A DNA stretch of 12,285 bases from Rhizobium sp. Q54 (GTDB taxonomy: Bacteria; Pseudomonadota; Alphaproteobacteria; Rickettsiales; UBA1997): the NCBI GenBank assembly GCA_945865855.1, contig CAMBES010000032.1, forward strand, positions 1-12,285, given 5' to 3'. Shown here piece by piece: positions 11,711 through 12,285 of the stretch. The notes under the pieces were generated by a model that saw only the letters and a list, made by a program, of their open reading frames with translations, did not search any database and was not told the DNA's origin. Position 1 is the first letter of the stretch; every line of letters starts with the position of its first letter. A program made the position numbers and the translations under genes.

Positions 11711-12285
11711 ATGCAAATTACCCTCCAAAATTACAAAAAACTTCTCGTTAAAATTCAAAAAACAATTGCCAAAACAAAAGAAAATATTGTTCGAGATGTA
11801 AATCGTGAAAAGGTGGTAATGAGTTGGGAAATTGGCAAAGAAATCGAGATCCATTTAAGACAAAATAAAAACTCTGGCTACGGCGAAGAGTTATTTAATC
11901 AGCTGGCAAAAGACACTTCGATTGAAAAATTTTCTCTCTATAAAATGCGCGCCTTCTACAAAACCTATCCGAAATTACCTGACGAAGAAAAAGCACTAAG
12001 CTGGAGCCACTACCGAAATCTGATCGCCGTGAAAGATGCACAAACTCGCGCCCAGCTTGAAGGCTTGGTGATTGAAAAAAATATTGGCACGAACAAATTA
12101 CAAAGCGCAATTGCAGAGACGAAGAGGGCTGAAAATAAAAATTCCGCAGAAAAAATTATTAAAAAACTTCGCGTAACCCGCGGCAAACTCTTCACCTACA
12201 CAGCCACCAAAGAAGGCGAAATTGACCTAGGATTTAACATCCTCCTCGAGAAAAACTACGCTACCAACAAACAAGTTCAGACTGA
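11711..12285 (+). CDS. DUF1016 N-terminal domain protein (YhcG-like), 3'-truncated by the window edge
   Basis: From the ATG at 11711 the frame stays open to the end of the window, giving 191 residues of an incomplete protein. It matches the DUF1016 N-terminal helical domain: YKKLLVKIQKTI at 8-19, MSWEIGKEI at 37-45, SGYGEELFNQLAKD around 55-68, MRAFYKTYPKL around 79-89, LSWSHYRNLIAV around 96-107, then a helix ending NKLQSAI. In better-known YhcG-type members this domain precedes a PDDEXK nuclease domain. Here the visible continuation, RGKLFTYTATKEGEIDLGF, ends before any nuclease motif can be judged. It begins 19 nt after the aminopeptidase stop on the same strand, without a clear ribosome-binding site. 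Such proteins occur on mobile and accessory DNA and have been linked to nuclease or defence roles; no function can be assigned here. Confidence 0.8.
   Translation, partial: MQITLQNYKKLLVKIQKTIAKTKENIVRDVNREKVVMSWEIGKEIEIHLRQNKNSGYGEELFNQLAKDTSIEKFSLYKMRAFYKTYPKLPDEEKALSWSHYRNLIAVKDAQTRAQLEGLVIEKNIGTNKLQSAIAETKRAENKNSAEKIIKKLRVTRGKLFTYTATKEGEIDLGFNILLEKNYATNKQVQT

Overview
The window is a gene-dense, AT-rich (by eye below about 40 % G+C) stretch of a Gram-negative bacterial chromosome. A class II fumarase, a UbiH-type ubiquinone hydroxylase and a Kdo transferase for lipid A fit a quinone-respiring, LPS-bearing proteobacterium. The AT bias, a toxin-antitoxin pair, many short intergenic repeats and a large eukaryotic-style effector candidate suggest a host-associated alphaproteobacterium of the Rickettsiales/Holosporales kind. 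That placement is inference; no rRNA or other definitive marker is present.

Layout. Bases 1-4665 (+) form one tight run of genes with 1-nt gaps or short overlaps: fumC (its first few codons lie outside the window), a HEPN toxin-like gene (hepT), its MNT nucleotidyltransferase partner (mntA), ubiH-like and waaA. A 162-bp spacer with tandem repeats and a hairpin follows. Bases 4828-7707 (+) encode a 959-residue protein, the most interesting object here. Bases 7708-7914 are a repeat-bearing spacer between convergent genes. On the minus strand lie a small secreted cupredoxin-like protein (7915-8253) and radA (8426-9838), separated by four tandem 13-bp repeats. An aminopeptidase P gene (9922-11691, +) diverges from radA, and a DUF1016-type gene starts at 11711 and runs off the window end. 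No stretch longer than 300 bases lacks a gene.

Main discovery. The 959-residue protein carries a poly(ADP-ribose) glycohydrolase (PARG) signature: GGG at residues 122-124 followed by QEE at 132-134, plus the downstream TGxxGxGAF block at 256-264. It then has a probable OTU-like cysteine protease domain (NGGCYF around C436, THFDVL around H657), a hydrophobic segment with a duplicated 20-residue unit, and a disordered basic tail containing an RTKSLP motif. This would be one polypeptide able to act on both ADP-ribose chains and ubiquitin. Its arginine codon use (mostly AGA/AGG) differs sharply from the adjacent waaA (mostly CGN), which points to a different origin. I know of no described protein with this architecture, but I could not search.

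Other points: fumC has an in-frame insertion of about 38 residues just before a conserved core segment; a type VII-like HEPN/MNT module is embedded with overlapping starts in a housekeeping operon; aminopeptidase P has four extra residues between its first two metal-binding aspartates and a perfect 24-bp palindrome near its 3' end.
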